A stretch of DNA of 64,000 bases. Origin: Chlorops oryzae. Lineage: Eukaryota; Arthropoda; Insecta; Diptera; Chloropidae. The translations under genes and the position numbers were made by a program. The stretch lies in contig CM035806.1 in assembly GCA_020466095.1 (NCBI GenBank), positions 35,438,060-35,502,059 on the forward strand, written 5' to 3'. A model generated the notes under the pieces. That model did not search any database, was not told where the DNA came from, and saw only the letters and a program-made list of their open reading frames with translations. Numbering within the stretch: position 1 is the first letter of the stretch; each line of letters begins with the position of its first letter. Shown here in pieces: positions 44,933-57,972 of the stretch.

Positions 44933-46347
44933 TCGGTCGTTTCCCTGACATCCCCCACCACCTAGCCAGGGCGCGTAGACCCGTCTGAAAGCGCTCCACT
45001 ACGCAGGAAAGAATAATTCTTAAAACTTAATGATTACACCCTGTATATGTCACTCAATATTTGACTCAAAATTGAATTGAATGGAATTTGACTTTAAAGT
45101 TTTAAACGAAAAAAAATCCATGCCTTTCTATTTGGCAAACACGGTGTGGACGGGTGAGCACAGGAATAGAAAACGAGACTTCCCAGGTTCAAGTCTCACA
45201 CAAGGCAAGGAAAAAAAAAACATTAATGATTCAATAATAATACATACATATAACTCGCCCCTTTGCTTCTAGTCCGGAACAATTCAAAATTTTTTTTTAT
45301 CAATTTTTTAATGTTCGACTGAATTTTTCTGCAAGAAACGCAACTCCTAGAAAAATAACGCTTATATGGACTGATGCAGAGGTCGATTATGAATAATATA
45401 AGTTAAGAAAAAAAATTATGTTTTAGGTTTCAAAAGAGAATGAATGATTATCCCAGAAATGTTTGGTAGCAAGTGTGCGATATGTACACGTAAAAGCCAA
45501 AAATGTGTATTCATTTACCAATAGTTCTTTTTTTTTTTTTTTTTGGAAAACAATCGATTATAAATATATGTATGTAGAAGACTCGAAAATGAGTCAAAAA
45601 AGAATCAAATATGATAACAAATATGACTTGAAAACGACTCGAAAATTATATCAAATGTGACTCCCTAAGAAGAGTCGCGGCTAGGGTACCATTTTCTGCC
45701 GACAAAACAGTCATATTCGATCAGAAAACGAGCGCATATTTGATTATTTTAATCAGTCACGCGACTCGGATTCGAGCTGCTTTTGATCAGAAATTTAATA
45801 AAACGGGTGGGAAAAAATACTTGGAAAAACATTAACTTGTGCATCAATAATTTTTTTTAAATTGTCTGCTAATACGAAAACGGCAGCCTTGTACATTTTT
45901 CTTTCTGAACTTCGATTTGAACCACTTTTCACATAAAAGCTGTATAGTATCTTGTTAACCGTACAGAATATTGTTTCGGTTTCTTCAGCAAAGTTGTTGG
46001 TATTGAAGGAGATAAGGAGATAAAAGATGCCGAACTAACTTTGACAGAAAAAGTGCTTCTAATGGCTTAAAATTGCAAAAACATCCATATTTTGCATTTT
46101 TGCAATTTAGTGATCGAAATTCACAGAAAATTAAATAAACAATATTCATTGTCATCAGCAGAGCGTCTAAAAGTAAGCAAACGCAAACGTCTAAAAGTAT
46201 AATTTGATGCACGAATAAAGTGACCTAACTCGAAACATAGCTTTCATGGGGCTTAGTGCTGTATTTTGTGTCCGAAAATCACAGCGAGATGTATGCAGTT
46301 CAGGTTTTCAAAATCATTTATATTTATAAACACTTGTGCTTACGAAG
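44933..46347. other. Intergenic, no gene seen
   Basis: A weak tRNA-like stretch is at 45140-45205 (B-box-like AGGTTCAAGTCTC). GACTCGAAAA words recur at 45580-45650. No supported coding exon. Confidence 0.4.
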
Positions 46348-46373
46348 TCATCAGTGATATCATCGATGACATA

Positions 46374-47241
46374 TAAGGTAAGTGTACCACGTAAGGCCCA
46401 CCTAACACCTTTTCGATTACAGCGTACAAAGTATTGATGATAGAAACCCGATTGTTTTTGTGTTGTTTTATTTGATAAATTTTCTATAGAAAAACAAAAA
46501 ATTCTACCAAAAATCATTATCGGAAAAGCTCCTAAAATGCGATTTAAAAAAACGTCATTTTGGGCCTTACGAGGAACATGTGTACCTTAAAAGGCCCACT
46601 TACTCCTTGTTTGAGATAATGAACCCAAACTTGCATTCATTACTTTTGAAAGCCTTTTATGTTAATTCATATTGTAAAAGCTAGTAAAAAAAAATTAAAA
46701 TATCAGACAAAATTCGTTAATTTAAAAAAAAACTTAACGAATGTTACTAACCTGTTTTTGATTAAGAATTAAAGATTAAACGCTATTTAAGCAAAAAAAA
46801 GGTATAGTTGCCGTCTTTTGACCTCAGAGCAACTCAATATAAGGTTTCTTAATGACCGTTGTTGAATTTTTTATGGTGGGCCTTCATAGGCCTTCCAAGA
46901 AAAAAAAATTTGCTATTGATTTTTTTACCATAAACATACCTCTGTATCTTCACAATACAACAAACTTTGTTATTTTAAGAAAGCAACCCACAATTTCACT
47001 ATAGATCATTATTTTTTAAGCATCGTCCACTATAAAAATGGCTTTTTTTACGCCTCTGTTATTTTCAATTGACTGTGGTCGCCGCAAATATAGTGCGATT
47101 GTCTTAATTTTTTATTTCTACGAAATAACTTGAGGACATGTTTCAACATGCGCAAGTACAGAAACATTTGATAGTTAGAAGTTGGTTAAAATGAAAGTGG
47201 GCCTTACGAGGAGCCGGGCCTTACGTGGTACACTTACCTTA
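46374..47241. mobile_element. TAAGGTAAGTGTACCACGTA TIR element
   Basis: Long near-perfect TIRs: TAAGGTAAGTGTACCACGTA then AGGCC at the left, and GGCCTTACGTGG then TACACTTACCTTA at the right, bounding 868 bp. Internal GGCCTTACGAGG and AAGGCCCAC words repeat the end motifs. No transposase frame. Confidence 0.85.
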
Positions 47242-47364
47242 GGTGACAGTTTCTTGCATGACACTTTGGGGGACATGTCATCGTAGAGGGGTGCTGTTCA
47301 TGTCCTTGAATTTTATTGGCTACTGAAATTTAAATAAGGTTGAAGCGTCAGTTGGGCGAAAGCA

Positions 47365-47435
47365 TGAAGTGGCGTAAAGGTTGAGTGCTCGACTCGGAAT
47401 TCGAAGATCGCGGGTTCGATCCCTGTATACCTTTG
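47365..47435 (+). repeat. tRNA-like head inside the TGTCAT element
   Basis: A-box TGGCGTAAAGG and a perfect B-box GGTTCGATCCC with tRNA spacing. No acceptor stem. The copy at 53972 has a damaged B-box (GGGATCCTCG). Confidence 0.6.
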
Positions 47436-47440
47436 GGTAA

Positions 47441-49510
47441 AAAGTTTTAAAGCTTCAAATAGTGCAAAGCAATAATAGTAATAACAAGTAAGAAAACTAA
47501 AGTCGGCGAAGCCCGCTTTTATATACAATTTAATAAATTTTGCGTATCAATTGAGCCCCAAAATACGAGCTTAACATAACTAGGTACCCAAAGAAACCTT
47601 TTAGAACTTTAAATTTTTCTATCGCAAGATTTTACTTTCATCGTTTGAGTCTCTTGACCTTAAAAACTTTGAGGAAAAAAAAATGATAATACATAATAAG
47701 ATACACATACATACACTAAAACGCACAAAAAATAAAAATAAAAAAAATAAAAAAAGAACGAGCAAACTTATTTTGTGTTTGGCTTAAAACTTCTTATCAA
47801 GTGGAAAAGAAAAATTCTTTGTTAAAGTTAAGCAAGCTTAAACAGTAACTGTTTATAAATGCAACTTGAGAATCATGACAACCGAAAATACTTTAAAAAA
47901 GTTGCGCACAAGTTATGAAAACTCGAGAGAAAATGCAACACAAAAAGAAAGAAAAACTCAAACCAGCAATCTAGTTTTGATTTTTTAAACATGCAAGTGT
48001 ATGTAAGTCGTATATACCCAACAAACATTTAAGGAGCGATCATATACATGAGTCCGAAATTTTCATAAATTGCCTGGCTTCGAAATGTTGCTCTGAAACG
48101 GGTTCGAAAAAAGGCTAAGAAATGTGTGGAAAATAGGAAAATGAGAAAAAGACGGCGTAGAAGTACAAGCAGATGATCAGACATCAAATATGTTCATAGG
48201 TTCAAATCCCGCAAAGGGCTATTAAGTCCAAAAAAATTTAAGCAGAAAAATCGAAATTGGGCAGGAAAATCGAAATTGGGCCGACACTGCTTTAAATAGA
48301 GTTCATAATGGACACCGAATTATGAGTTATATGTATATATGATAGCTTTAGGACTCAGATTGTTTGCTGGGTGGTTTCTGTAAAAATTTCGAGGAAAAAT
48401 TCTCAAGGCATGTTATTTCATTTTCATGTTCATTTCCTTCTGGGCAAGCTCTACTTACTTGAGACGCCGCTTTAAGGATTTTCCCTTAATTTCATTTAAG
48501 CAGATTTGACGCGATGAAGCAGCGAATAAAGTTTGAGCGTCAAATTTTATGATGAATCCAAGGAACTCTTATGAAAATGTTCTTTACTCTGTTCTCTGCA
48601 CATGGCGGCCAAGTTTTTTTTTTTATCATATTAAAGAATAAAAAAATAAAAATAAAAAGTTTGAAAAAAAAAACGCCATTCTTCTTTCAAAAGCAGATGC
48701 TTCTAAGGAATTTTTATTCTTATTTCTTATTAATTTCATTTCTTTTGATGGTTTTGAAGTTTTCAAGATAGAATTAAAAAAAAAAAAAAAATTCACAACA
48801 TTGAAAACAGCTCGTTAAGAGGCCGTTTTTCTTTGAGATTTCGATTTTATAAACGGTCAAGGCAGTATCCGATCCCGACTCACTTTCGTATCAATTCTGT
48901 ACATCGATAATTGTTCAATAAACTCTAGTGATCCACAAAGACATTTTAAGTTGGCCCGCCAAACCCAATGTCGGAAGTGCTTAAAAAAAATCCCCCAAAA
49001 ACCCTACGAAGTGGAAAGGTTATAAGGTATAAGGCGCAGTACTAAATACCCACGTTTCTAAAAAATAATAAAAATTCAGTTTTTTTGCTTAAAACTTACA
49101 TTTTTGTCATCCGATTATTGAGTTCTGTGGCTTTAGATGTTCGTTACGATTCTCGCAAAAAATGATATGCCTGATATTGGGAAAATTTTCACTGGTTGCT
49201 AAATATTGCTCGATAAGTGAGTGAAAGTAGCGAAAAATATGAGCGAAAAATGGCCCTTCTGACCTCATAGAAGCCACAATTAGAGTCGTAGGGTGGTGTT
49301 TAGGCACTTCAAATATGCGTACGGTCTTCACCTTTCCGAATTAGGTCTATCTGCTTGGCTATTTTTTACGGTAATTGAGTTATGACCCGAAATATTGGGC
49401 AAAGTAGAGAAAATTGGCATTTTCACATTTAGGGCCATATCTCGGAAACGCTACTTAAATCTATCAAACCAATGACCTTTTTAGAATGAGGGAGTCCTAA
49501 GCTAACATAA
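47441..49510. other. Intergenic, no gene seen
   Basis: Holds the 5' end only of a GTGGGCGTGG-type repeat at 47487-47525 (AACAAGTAAGAAAACTAAAG) and a SINE-like head at 48150-48214 (GGCGTAGAAGT, then GGTTCAAATCCCGC). A minus frame at 49107-49331 shows no known motif. Confidence 0.4.
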
Positions 49511-50383
49511 AACAAGTAAGGGTGTTATAGTCAGGCGAGCCTGACAATAGAATACCCGACACAGACACACATCTTCAAATAATTTTTAATATCAAGAGGT
49601 GTTTAAGGCCATTACGGGCCCCATATACCGACTTTTGTTGAATTTGTTTATGAAAACCGCCCTTTTTCCACGCCCACTTTTCCAATTTTTTTGAATTCTA
49701 ATCGGAGGCTTAAATATACGCTCAAATTCTAAGTTTCATTAAAATATTTAGAAAAAGTCCGACTTTAAGGCAGTTTTGGGATTTTTGTGACAGACCCTAG
49801 TACTGGAGGTACCCTTAAAAATGGACCGATCAAGGAAATTTTTTGGAAGGATGTTTAAGGCTACATAGGAAGCATAAGTGCCAAATTTCGTTCAAGTCCC
49901 ATTTGAATTTCGGGTGTAGGAGACAATTTTCGAAAACCGCCCTTCTGCCACGCCCACTTTTCTAATTTTCGGAAATAATATTACTGGCCTTTCAATATGA
50001 TCAAATATCAAATTTCATCAAAATATCTTGAAAAACATCGGATTTAGAGCAGTTTTTGTGATTTTCGTTACAGACCCTAGTACTAGAGGTACCCTAAAAA
50101 TGGTCCGATCGGGTCCATTCTCGAACTTGTTCTTACTCATGTCCCCGTGAGCACGCATACCAAATTTTGTCAAGATAGCTCAATTTCTTCGATAAGATAA
50201 CTGTATACAAACAGACGGACAGACGGACAGACGGACAGACGGACGGACATGTTTAAATCGAATCTCCTGGTGACACTGATCATTTCTATATATATTTTGT
50301 ATGGTCTATCTCGACTAGTTCTGGGTGTTACACACAACCACACAAACGCAATATACCCTCGACACAGAGTGTGTCGGGTATAA
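49511..50383 (+). repeat. AAGTAAG...GGGTATAA repeat, long form (copy 6)
   Basis: Full-length copy with both ends: AACAAGTAAGGGTG, 5' hairpin, ATACCCGACACAG, two ACAGACCCTAGTACT blocks (about 49791 and 50073), (GACGGACA)n, and the end GTGTCGGGTATAA. Very similar to 32542-33444 and 57078-57972. Confidence 0.87.
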
Positions 50384-51599
50384 TAACCAATTGAAAAAAA
50401 GGGCACGAAAAAAAATTTTTTTTTGTAGCATTGTGTAATATGCTCTTCTGTTTTCCAACATATTGATGGAACCACTTTAACAAAACGTTTGTTCCGAAAA
50501 ATACCATTTCTAGAGCCCCAGAATATATTTTAATGGGATAAATTGGCAATTAAGTTTTCCCTGCACAGAATATTTTCAATTGAATTCAATGAAAAGGATT
50601 TAAAGAGTTATTATAAGAACACGTTTGGTCAGGCATCGAACAGGTGACGGCGATTTCATTATCCAAAACGGGGTCCACCTGTCATCGACAGTGTCGAATG
50701 TACATATGCAGGTACCAAAGATCATCATCAACGAACGAAATAATATCATAAGTTTTTAATACCGAGCAAATAATTATAAGTCCTGCATACATAATCTCTT
50801 GGAAATTTTTGTCCGGTCCGGTCGGAATTATGAGGGGCTTGCGACCAATTTCAGTTTCCAGTGAATAGTATTGTGCGCTCGTCTGCTTATCATTGCCATG
50901 AAAGACGTAAATCGTTAATTGCAAACGAATTATCTTTAACCCAATTCGCGCACACCTCCGGAGAATCGGTAAAAGGATTTAAAATTACAAACAGGCAATA
51001 ATCCTTCCATTTGCCGCAAATGCACGATTCATTAAGAAATATAAAAAAAATTGGCGTCACATTTATCGAAGAAGGAAAAGAATAAATCAACACAATACTG
51101 ATTACAATTCCATTTCATGATTCCACGTTGGATTATGAATGAGCATATTGGAAAAACTGATTTAATTTAAGTGGTAATTTTAAGTTCTTCGTTTCAATTT
51201 TGCATAGGAAAAACGGTACCAAGGAGCGCTCGGATGTAGTTATCTTACTGCAGGAACATGTTCAATTATGTTTCGTCTTCATTTCAATTAAAAAGTTTTA
51301 AGAAATACTCATACCAGGTTAGGAGCTACATTGTAAATACCACAAATGTCAAAAAGAGATTAAAAAATGGTTAAATTTTAAAGATTTTTGCTATTTGTGA
51401 CTACTAGATAAGTGTTTTAGATCAGTCATTGCTGCAGTTATTAAATTCAAGTCTGAGGCTAAGACTTTATTATGGACAGGAAAATAAAATAATAAACAGT
51501 TAACGAGATATAGCCATAACTAAGTGCGTAACTTAATTGTCGGCCACACTTTTCGAGATCAATGTAAAACTGACCTGTAGCCAATCTGACAAAACCACA
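50384..51599. other. Intergenic, no gene seen
   Basis: AT-rich. The 101- and 80-residue minus frames nearby either run into the repeat copy or lack recognisable features. Confidence 0.4.
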
Positions 51600-51784
51600 T
51601 ACAGTGAATATCGGTTATAACGATGTCGAAGGGACCAGCAAAATCCATCGTTATAACCGATAATCGCTATATCGGTAACAGAAATTAAGAAGAATTAGAA
51701 TAGCGAACCAAACTTTACCTAAAATGTTCATCGCTAAAATCGATAATCGTTATAAGCGGTATCGTTATAACCGATTTTTACTAT
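51600..51784. repeat. Pogo-like MITE, TACAGTGAATATCGGTTATA ends
   Basis: TIRs of about 25 bp (TACAGTGAATATCGG... and the inverse ending CCGATTTTTACTATA) bound 185 bp. Inside, ATCGTTATAACCGATAATCG repeats the end motif. Confidence 0.78.
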
Positions 51785-52151
51785 ATAAGGACTTCCTAAA
51801 TTTACCAAGTACTTTCAGGAACTACAAACGAAAATTCCTTTGTTAGCTCCAGTTAAACAAAATCTATGGGAATTAAAGCAATCAATCAATTATATTTGAA
51901 AGGTCGCCTATAGGTTTTGATCGAAATAATAACGATTATGGATAACATTAAGATCGTATGTAATTGGGGCTGCTTTATAAAGAGAAATTCCATCAAAACT
52001 CTTGGGAAATTACGAATAATCGAGTTACGAGAACGGTGCGAACACGTCCAATGTTTGCCAATCTGAGAGACTTTGAATGTATCCTTGTTTGAACGTTTTG
52101 TTGATGATCAGTGCAGTGATGATCAAAATTATTCTTGAATGAGCAGCAAAA

Positions 52152-52714
52152 CTGAATTCAAGCTCAAAATCCAATATTGCGAGAGCTCGATGCGAGACGC
52201 CGAGACGTCGCGCAATTATTTTGCGTGACGCATTTCAATCTCCAATGAAGTTCTGCGTCGCGCAGATGAAGCAAATTTCACTTCTAGTAATCAATATTTG
52301 AACCAAGTACCAATTTAACAGTACCAAGTACTCATAAAAATATTCGTTATCACTTATGTTCTCGCTTATGACGGCTATAACTGCTGCTGAACTTGTTCAC
52401 TATTTAATTTTTTTATTTTCAAACAAATTTTGCTTTAAGTTTATAATATTACCAACAAATTTTATTTGAAAATTTTTGGTTTCACTAGTTTTAACAAGTA
52501 CCCAATAGCGAGTACTTAAAAAAATATCTACATCATTAGTTGTCAAACTGCCTCGCAACGAGAAATATTCAATTTTTCGAACTTTTCTCGCTACGAGGTC
52601 TCGCAGTGCGATACATTGGAGCTTGAGCCATACGATTGAATGTATTGAAATATTTGAGCGTCTCGCCCCGGTGTCTTGCATCGGGCTCTCGCAATATTGG
52701 ATTTTGGGCTTCAG
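52152..52714. mobile_element. CTGAAGCCCAAAATCCAA TIR element, compact copy
   Basis: Ends CTGAATTCAAGCTCAAAATCC and GGATTTTGGGCTTCAG. GCGAGAGCTCG/CGGGCTCTCGC words lie inside both ends. 563 bp, continuous. Same family as 9320-11893, but without mariner or the middle block. The 127-residue minus frame at 52400-52783 spans it and is not a gene. Confidence 0.8.
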
Positions 52715-53424
52715 TTCTATAGAAAACGTGAAGCGAGTCGGAGCTACGAACACTGTTGCCATTATTTTAGGGGAATATTCCACTGAATATCTTAAAACAA
52801 GGCAAAAATTTCTTTAAATTTAATTTTGAAATCATCTTAAAAGAAAAATTTGCTCCCATAACCCTAGACTCCTAACGTATTTTTACATAGGGCAATCCGT
52901 AGGTACATTACGTCGAATCGACGAAGCCACAATTTAAATTCATGTTAATTTCGTTAAAAATGCAGCGCATAAATCTTTAGTCCCATTTTTAGTTTAATTG
53001 GACTTTATAGAAAACAAAAATTCACTTCTAATTCAGTTGTTTTAGTGTTTCAGTCCTTCCGTTTTTTCGAAAAAAACACACAAAAGTCAAAAGTGTTCGT
53101 CGAATCGACGAAGGTTAGGACTCGAGGGATAAGATCCCATAAAAATTTCCCTGACCACTTGACTCCACTAAAGGTCATACATACAATGTCTTCTGACTAA
53201 GGGGAAGTTCCCCTGAACTGGCAACAGTGGCTACGACAGATGAAGGGAAGTGAGAAAATCAAAAATTCGATCTTGGTACACTTCAAACGAAAGCGAATTC
53301 TTTTGCGAATAAAACTTCTTAATACAGACATCAATTTCGACGAGCTTCTTAAATATTGTACAGCTTAAGTACTATATTTTTCCATATTTCTTTATCGAAA
53401 AAACATTTACTATTTGCATAACAT
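52715..53424. other. Intergenic, no gene seen
   Basis: The word CGTCGAATCGACGAAG, itself a palindrome around TCGA, occurs at about 52913 and 53098. Nothing else is supported. Confidence 0.4.
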
Positions 53425-54350
53425 CCCTGCAGAAACGAGCCGGTCAATTTCCTAAGGAGGACTGGCCTTCGACCGGTCCAAATCCTACCGGTTATATTAT
53501 GGCAGTTCGCTCCATTGAATTCAGCTAGCCGGCAATCGGTAATAAGCGTGTTGGTTCAAGGGTGGTCTATAAATCATACTTTCATCAACTTAGAATATAT
53601 ATAAGAAAGTGGATTTTTATTTTCCTTATTTGGCTATCCTAAAACCAGACAAAATTACCACAATTAACCCAAAAAAACTGACTAGCGGACTAGTCCCTCT
53701 CCTATGACAGGCCCATGTTAAAAAGGTCAGTTTTATACATTAGAAGTGGTATTATAAGGGATTTAGTACTGGTAACATCAAGGACTGACCGATGGCTACC
53801 CCAGCATGACAATTTCATCAGTGATGTCATCGATGACATATTATTGACATTGTCATGCATGACATCTTGGAGGACATGTCATCGTGGAGAGGGATGCTGT
53901 TCACGTGTTTGAATCTCATTGGCTATTGAAATTTAAATAAGGTTTTAGCGTCAATTGGGCGTAAGCATGAAGTGGCGTAGAGGTTGAGTGCTCGACTCAT
54001 AATCCGAAGATCGCGGGATCCTCGATGAGGCGAACAAAAATTTTTAAAAATAGATTTTTTAAAAATTGCGACACATTCAAAAGAGAGGGCAAAGAAGAGA
54101 GTTATCAAACTGGTTTCTATAAATTGACATTTAGAGTGAAAATAGCAATGTGCTGTTCTCAAATGATTTTTTCGCCATCGCACCCCCTAGCATGACAATG
54201 TCACCGGTGAATTCACTGTCAGCTCCTGTGTAAATGTCATACAAAGTGTCACCGAAAATAGCATGCATTCGGGCTCCGAAGTCACTAGGACATCATCGGG
54301 GATGTCCGCGGGACATTTCCCGCTGGGACACTTCGGTCAGTCCATATTGC
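53425..54350. mobile_element. CCCTGCAG TIR element, inverse copy with nested insertion
   Basis: Matches 41525-41943 in reverse: ACCGGTCCAAATCCTACCGG, CAACTTAGAATATATATAAG, CCTAAAACCAGACAAAATTA, GGCCCATGTTAAAAAGGTCA. It breaks after GACTGACCGATGGCTACC at about 53799 and resumes at about 54329 with ACACTTCGGTCAGTCCATAT. The final CTGCAGGG is lost. Confidence 0.75.
53799..54328. mobile_element. TGTCAT-palindrome element, inserted copy
   Basis: Bounded by CCAGCATGACA and the inverse-like CCCGCTGG. Contains several TGTCATCGATGACA-type palindromes, GGACATGTCATCG, and a tRNA-like A-box GTGGCGTAGAGG at about 53972. Related to 46348-47440, but uninterrupted in its left part. Confidence 0.65.
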
Positions 54351-57077
54351 TCTCGCGTAATGAGCACGCATCCACTCACACAATTAGTAAATGTGGTGCT
54401 GGCCGTCACTGTTAATGATCAAAGTTTGAAGGACATAATTTTGAGAATTTCGTTTGATTTACAAATTTTTTGTCATTAATGCATCGTTTGCATGGCAAAA
54501 TAAGACGATATTGTGTCAAAATATTAATTAATTTTTTGCTTTTTTTTCAACTACAATTTAAAAACTCTGTGGCTAAAATAATTTTTGTGGCCTTGCTTTG
54601 AGCTCTGTTGAAGCGAAAGTTTGATAAGTTTATAATTAAAGTAGTAAAGTAGTTTTGCTCATGCAAGCAAATAATTAAAAATGACAAATATTTTATTCAA
54701 AAGGCTCCGTGTAATACAAAGCAATAGTTAAGCTTCATGAATATTGTATGAGTTTTCTCGAATGTAGCAAAAATTCGAGTAATTGAAAAGCTGCAAACAA
54801 AAGTTAAGCACAAAGCAATATGGTAGTTTACCTTAACTGGTCGACAGGTTACTTTTGACTAGCAGACAGACACGCAGACGGGCGGTCGGGCGGACGGACG
54901 GATGGAGTCATCGGAAGGGATTGTGGATGCGATAATTTCACTAGAAAACGGTAAAAGAACAAAATTTAGGTCTTATTAAATTATTTATGGCAACGCAATT
55001 AAGTTGAGCAGCATTTATCAGACGAAGTGGTTAGATGTTCATTTTGAAGTGCTTTACTGTTTAGTTTCGAACTCAATTCATTTCTTTGCGGTCGTTTTTT
55101 TTTTTTTTGGTTTTCGGTTTGTCTTTGTAAAACTAGAATTATTTCGTAAGGAAAGTTTTTAATTTCAAGTGGTTAGCTTTAAGACTTAATGAAAATTCAA
55201 TTTTTCTTTTTTCAATATCCTGCATTTATAAATGAAAAAGAACATTGAATATACAGAATGCAAGGATCAATCATATCTCTGTCATACTTAATTGAGGAGG
55301 AAAAATGGAAAGTGTTTTAAAAAACTTGGATTCATACGAAGGTATGACCCGATTTTAATTGGCGACTTCGGTTTTTTTGGCTCTTGGGGGGACTTTAGGG
55401 GAAACCAATTTTTAACGCGTGTATAAACATGTATTGCGAAGTGTGTGTTTGGTATAGGGAATCTGTCAAACTGCTGTTCTTCTTTCTAAATTAGGTTTTT
55501 TTTTTTTTGTTTGTTAATTGAATTTTGTACTATTTGGGGGGAACATCACGAATCTAGGGGATTTAAGGAGCATTTTAGAGAGAACCACCAGGCAACACTG
55601 GAATTCTTGTGGTATTTCGAAAAAAGAAAACTGAAAATGGCTGAGCAGAAATGAAGCTGCAATATTTCATTTTTTCATCTCACCAACTTTACCAATTTTG
55701 TCTTATTTGAGGTAAAATAAGACCGCAAAGTTCTTCCTCGCTTTCGTCTTCTTCGTCAGAAATCATATTTATGAAAATTTTCTGACAGTTATTCGAAATA
55801 AATTGATTTTTTTTTTTTCTAATCTTTAGATTAAACGCCCAATTTTGTTGTTGTTTAAATTTTTGAAAGCTTAAACCAAATATTTTCTCTTAACGACAAC
55901 TGAGAAACATGTTTTTTAATTTCGAGTAGTTTAAACAGGAAACTGAAGTTTAAACTGTAACTGATTTACCGGCCCTAAGTGAGTTTGAGCACAACAAAAA
56001 ATTTTTTTATATCAAAATAATTCTACTAAAGCGAAAGAGACCAACTTATGAATTGGAACACAAACTTTTTGAGCTTTGCTTTGCTACGCCACTGCAATAA
56101 ATGTTGGAAAATCAACTCAAATTTTTAGACATTTCAACTTCAAAGTATGAAGATTATTCCGTTTATTTGAGGCGCTACAAAAAAAAAAAAAACCCCCATC
56201 ACCAACTCTGCTTTATTATTGGCCTTGCATGAGTTTGGTCAAATTTAAAAAATTTTTCATCTCCCAATTGGAAGTTTATTCCTATTAGTTTGATGTGCTG
56301 AGCATATGCGGAACTGAAAATTGGATAAAATACGAAACGTTTCCCGTTTGTAAAAACTCCTCACTGTCGATAGATTTGTGCAAATTGAAATTAAATGAAA
56401 TCGGCTTGAAAAAAATTTCAAAGCTTTAACTCGCAGTGGAGGAGTAAGCTTAAGTGGATGAGGCATAACATTTTTGTCAGCTTTTAGGAGATTCTGAATT
56501 CAAATTACAAATATGTATATTCTTGCTCAGCAAAATTTTCAATGCGTTATACCCACTAAATTTGAGTTCTGTGTATTTTTATAGGATTAACTTTGCTGAT
56601 GGCCTTAAAGAATGCGGTCGACTGAATAGACGGACTTGACTCAATTTATACGAAAAATCAAAAACTTCATAATTTTTTGAGTCCTTGCTAAGCAGATTTT
56701 ATTTAATCTTATCTAAGCATATTCTTTGTGTTTGAACGCTTTTAAGTGTCCCTTTTTGAATCATCTGCTTGTTTTGATTCGCTTTTTTTTTTTTTCTTAT
56801 CATGACGATTCAATAAGAAAAAAATTATGTGCATCTATTTAAATTGAAATGAATCGGTCAATTCAAAAACATCTCTAGTCGAATTTTTCCAAAATACGCC
56901 TCTTTGCGGAAAATGGTTCCTTGAAGATAGGTGCGATTCTTTCCTCATGAATAGTGAATAAAGGAAAAAAAGAATCCTTGAAAACTCAATGGTTTAAGCA
57001 TTGAGTTTTTAATTGATTCCTGAAAAATTCTTTTCTAATGGTTAATGAGGATTTTGAAAAGATCGTTTCAATCATAA
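54351..57077. other. Intergenic, no gene seen
   Basis: A (GACGGGCGGTCG)-like tract at 54868-54905 is probably a remnant of the GACGGACA repeats. Several T-runs. No exon-like frames. Confidence 0.4.
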
Positions 57078-57972
57078 AACAAGTAAGGGTGTTATAGTCA
57101 GGCGAGCCTGACAATAAAATACCCGACACAGACACACATGCTTAAATAATTTTTGAATCACGCCCAAAAAACAGGACCACTAAGTAAGAATATTCAAGAG
57201 GTTTTCAAGGCCATTAGGGGCCACATATACCAACTTTTGTTAAATTTCTTTATGAAAACCACCCCTTTTCCACGCCCACTTTTCCATTTTTTTTGCAATT
57301 CTAATCGGAGGCTTGAATATACGGTCAAATTCTAAGTTTCATTGAAATATTTCGATTTATTCCGATTTTAAGGCAGTTTTGGGATTTTTGTGACAGACCC
57401 TAGTACTGGAGGTACCCTTAAAAATGGACCGATCAAGGAAATTTTTTGAGACGATGTTTATGGCTACAAGGGAAGCGTAAGTGCGAAATTTCGTTCAAGT
57501 CCCATTTGAATTTCGGGTGTAGGGGACAATTTTTGAAAAACGCCCTTTTGCCACGCCCAAATTTTAAAATTTTTAGAAATCGTGTTACTTGCCTTGAAAC
57601 ATGTTCAAATAAATAATTTCATCAAAATATGTTGAAAAGCTTCGATTTTAGAGCAGTTCTTGTGATTTTCGTAACAGACCCTAGTACTGGTGGTACCCCT
57701 AAAAATGGTCCGATCGGGTCCATTCTCGAATTTGTTCTTAATCACGTCCCCGTGAGCACGCATACCGAATTTTGTCAAGATAGCTGAACTCGTTCGATAA
57801 GAAAACTGTATACAAACAGACGGACAGACAGACGGACATGTCTAAATCGAATCTCCTAGTGACGTTGATCATTTCTATATACATTTTGTATGGTCAATCT
57901 CGACTGGTTCTGGGTGTTACACACAACCACACAAACGCAATATACCCTCGACACAGAGTGTGTCGGGTATAA
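57078..57972 (+). repeat. AAGTAAG...GGGTATAA repeat, long form (copy 7)
   Basis: Complete copy: AACAAGTAAGGGTG, 5' hairpin, ATACCCGACACAG, two ACAGACCCTAGTACTGG blocks (about 57391 and 57675), a short GACGGACAGACAG tract and the end GTGTCGGGTATAA. About 30 extra bases at 57156-57190 interrupt its 5' part. Confidence 0.86.

Larger units (their letters stand above)
46348..47440. mobile_element. TGTCAT-palindrome element with tRNA-like tail, interrupted
   Basis: 46348-46373 plus 47242-47440 together match 53813-54020 in order: CATCGATGACATA, GGACATGTCATCG, GCTGTTCA, ATTTAAATAAGGTT, GCATGAAGTGGCGTA. The two halves are separated by the TIR element at 46374-47241. Confidence 0.7.

Noticed and set aside
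50170..50475. Open frames with SVCLSVCPSV-type repeats (also 33033-33404)
   Set aside because: They read the (GACGGACA)n tract of the AAGTAAG/GGGTATAA repeat on the reverse strand and recur in every copy.
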